NCBI GenBank assembly: GCA_031260745.1
Contig: JAISKY010000109.1
Location: 1 to 5,456, forward strand
Source: Oscillospiraceae bacterium
GTDB taxonomy: Bacteria; Bacillota; Clostridia; Oscillospirales; Oscillospiraceae
Length of the DNA stretch: 5,456 nucleotides
Reading direction: 5' to 3'
The notes under the pieces: model-generated
Database searches by the model: none
The model's input: the letters and a program-made list of their open reading frames with translations, nothing else
Told to the model about the DNA's origin: nothing
Part shown: piece after piece, positions 5,160 to 5,456 of the stretch
Numbering within the stretch: the stretch's first letter is position 1
Layout: each line of letters starts with the position of its first letter
Program-made: the position numbers and the translations under genes

Positions 5160-5456
5160 ATGATTATTAGAATGGACCAATTGATTAAGTCAATCGCTAC
5201 CGCGCTTGACATTGTTGAGGGCGAGCTTCTCGGCGCGACTACGCACCACGGTAAACGTATCGCGACACTTTGCGCTACGATGGGTAAATATTTGGGACTG
5301 AATGAAACTGACCTCTCGGCGTTGACTACGTGCGCGTTACTGCACGACAGCGCGCTGACGGAATATATACTCGCGGAGCGTCAGGGTCACGCTCCGGCGT
5401 TAGCCAGCCATTGTCAGGAAGGTCAAAATAACGCGGAGCGGCTTCTGTATAACGTA
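5160..5456 (+). CDS. HD-domain protein, likely HD-GYP-type phosphodiesterase, 3'-truncated by window edge
   Basis: Translation from ATG 5160 stays open to the window end (99 codons), so only the N-terminal part is seen. A short helical start is followed by an HD-superfamily metal-binding pattern: H30 (THHGKR), the HD pair H62-D63 (ALLHDS), and a further His, H84, in SHCQEG. The order and spacing (His, about 32 residues, HD, about 21 residues, His-x-x-x-Gly) resemble the HD-GYP group, many of which hydrolyse cyclic-di-GMP. After HD the usual IGK is replaced by SAL. Bacillota have related proteins with two HD modules, where the N-terminal one departs from consensus; this could be one of them. 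No signal peptide or membrane segment is seen in this part. The GYP motif, if present, would lie beyond the edge. It has its own promoter and follows a chemoreceptor, which fits a motility or signalling role but does not prove it. HD superfamily membership is fairly sure; the substrate is inferred. Confidence 0.75.
   Translation, partial: MIIRMDQLIKSIATALDIVEGELLGATTHHGKRIATLCATMGKYLGLNETDLSALTTCALLHDSALTEYILAERQGHAPALASHCQEGQNNAERLLYNV

Noticed and set aside
1..5456. CRISPR array, tRNA/rRNA genes, insertion sequences or phage genes
   Set aside because: No regularly spaced repeats, no tRNA-like clover-leaf ends, no transposase or integrase motifs and no terminal inverted repeats were seen on either strand.

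Overview
The window looks like chromosomal DNA of a motile, anaerobic member of the Bacillota, most likely class Clostridia or a relative. The main evidence is a fused IspH–ribosomal protein S1 gene, an arrangement known mainly from Clostridia and Negativicutes. Strong GGAG-type Shine-Dalgarno sites, near-consensus sigma-A promoters and very AT-rich intergenic gaps between GC-moderate genes fit this. Genus cannot be told from the sequence. All four genes lie on the + strand. No RNA gene, mobile element, CRISPR array or gap over 300 bases without a gene was seen.

Layout. Bases 1-1908 hold the 3' part of the ispH-rpsA fusion: an IspH (isoprenoid) domain lacking its N-terminus, a short repetitive linker, four S1 RNA-binding domains and an acidic tail. 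A textbook intrinsic terminator (1921-1947) follows. Only 10 bases after its T-tract lies the ribosome binding site of a 259-residue stand-alone homocysteine methyltransferase domain protein (1967-2746). A 242-base AT-rich gap then carries a probable terminator hairpin and a perfect-consensus promoter (TTGACA, 17 bases, TATAAT) driving a 658-residue methyl-accepting chemotaxis protein (2989-4965). Its dCache sensor keeps every residue I can check of the amino-acid-binding motif. A second AT-rich gap (4966-5159) holds a GC-rich hairpin, an AT-rich inverted repeat, an extended -10 promoter and a ribosome binding site. It leads into the first 99 codons of an HD-domain protein, probably of the HD-GYP cyclic-di-GMP phosphodiesterase group, which runs off the right edge.

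How the genes relate. The left half is housekeeping (isoprenoid precursors, translation, methionine/methyl transfer). The right half is signalling (chemoreceptor, then a possible cyclic-di-GMP enzyme). Terminator-like hairpins and separate promoters suggest mostly independent transcription units, not one operon. No clearly new multi-gene system is visible. The best leads are a Shine-Dalgarno plus in-frame ATG at the IspH/S1 junction that could make free S1, the terminator squeezed against the methyltransferase start, and the predicted amino-acid ligand of the chemoreceptor.
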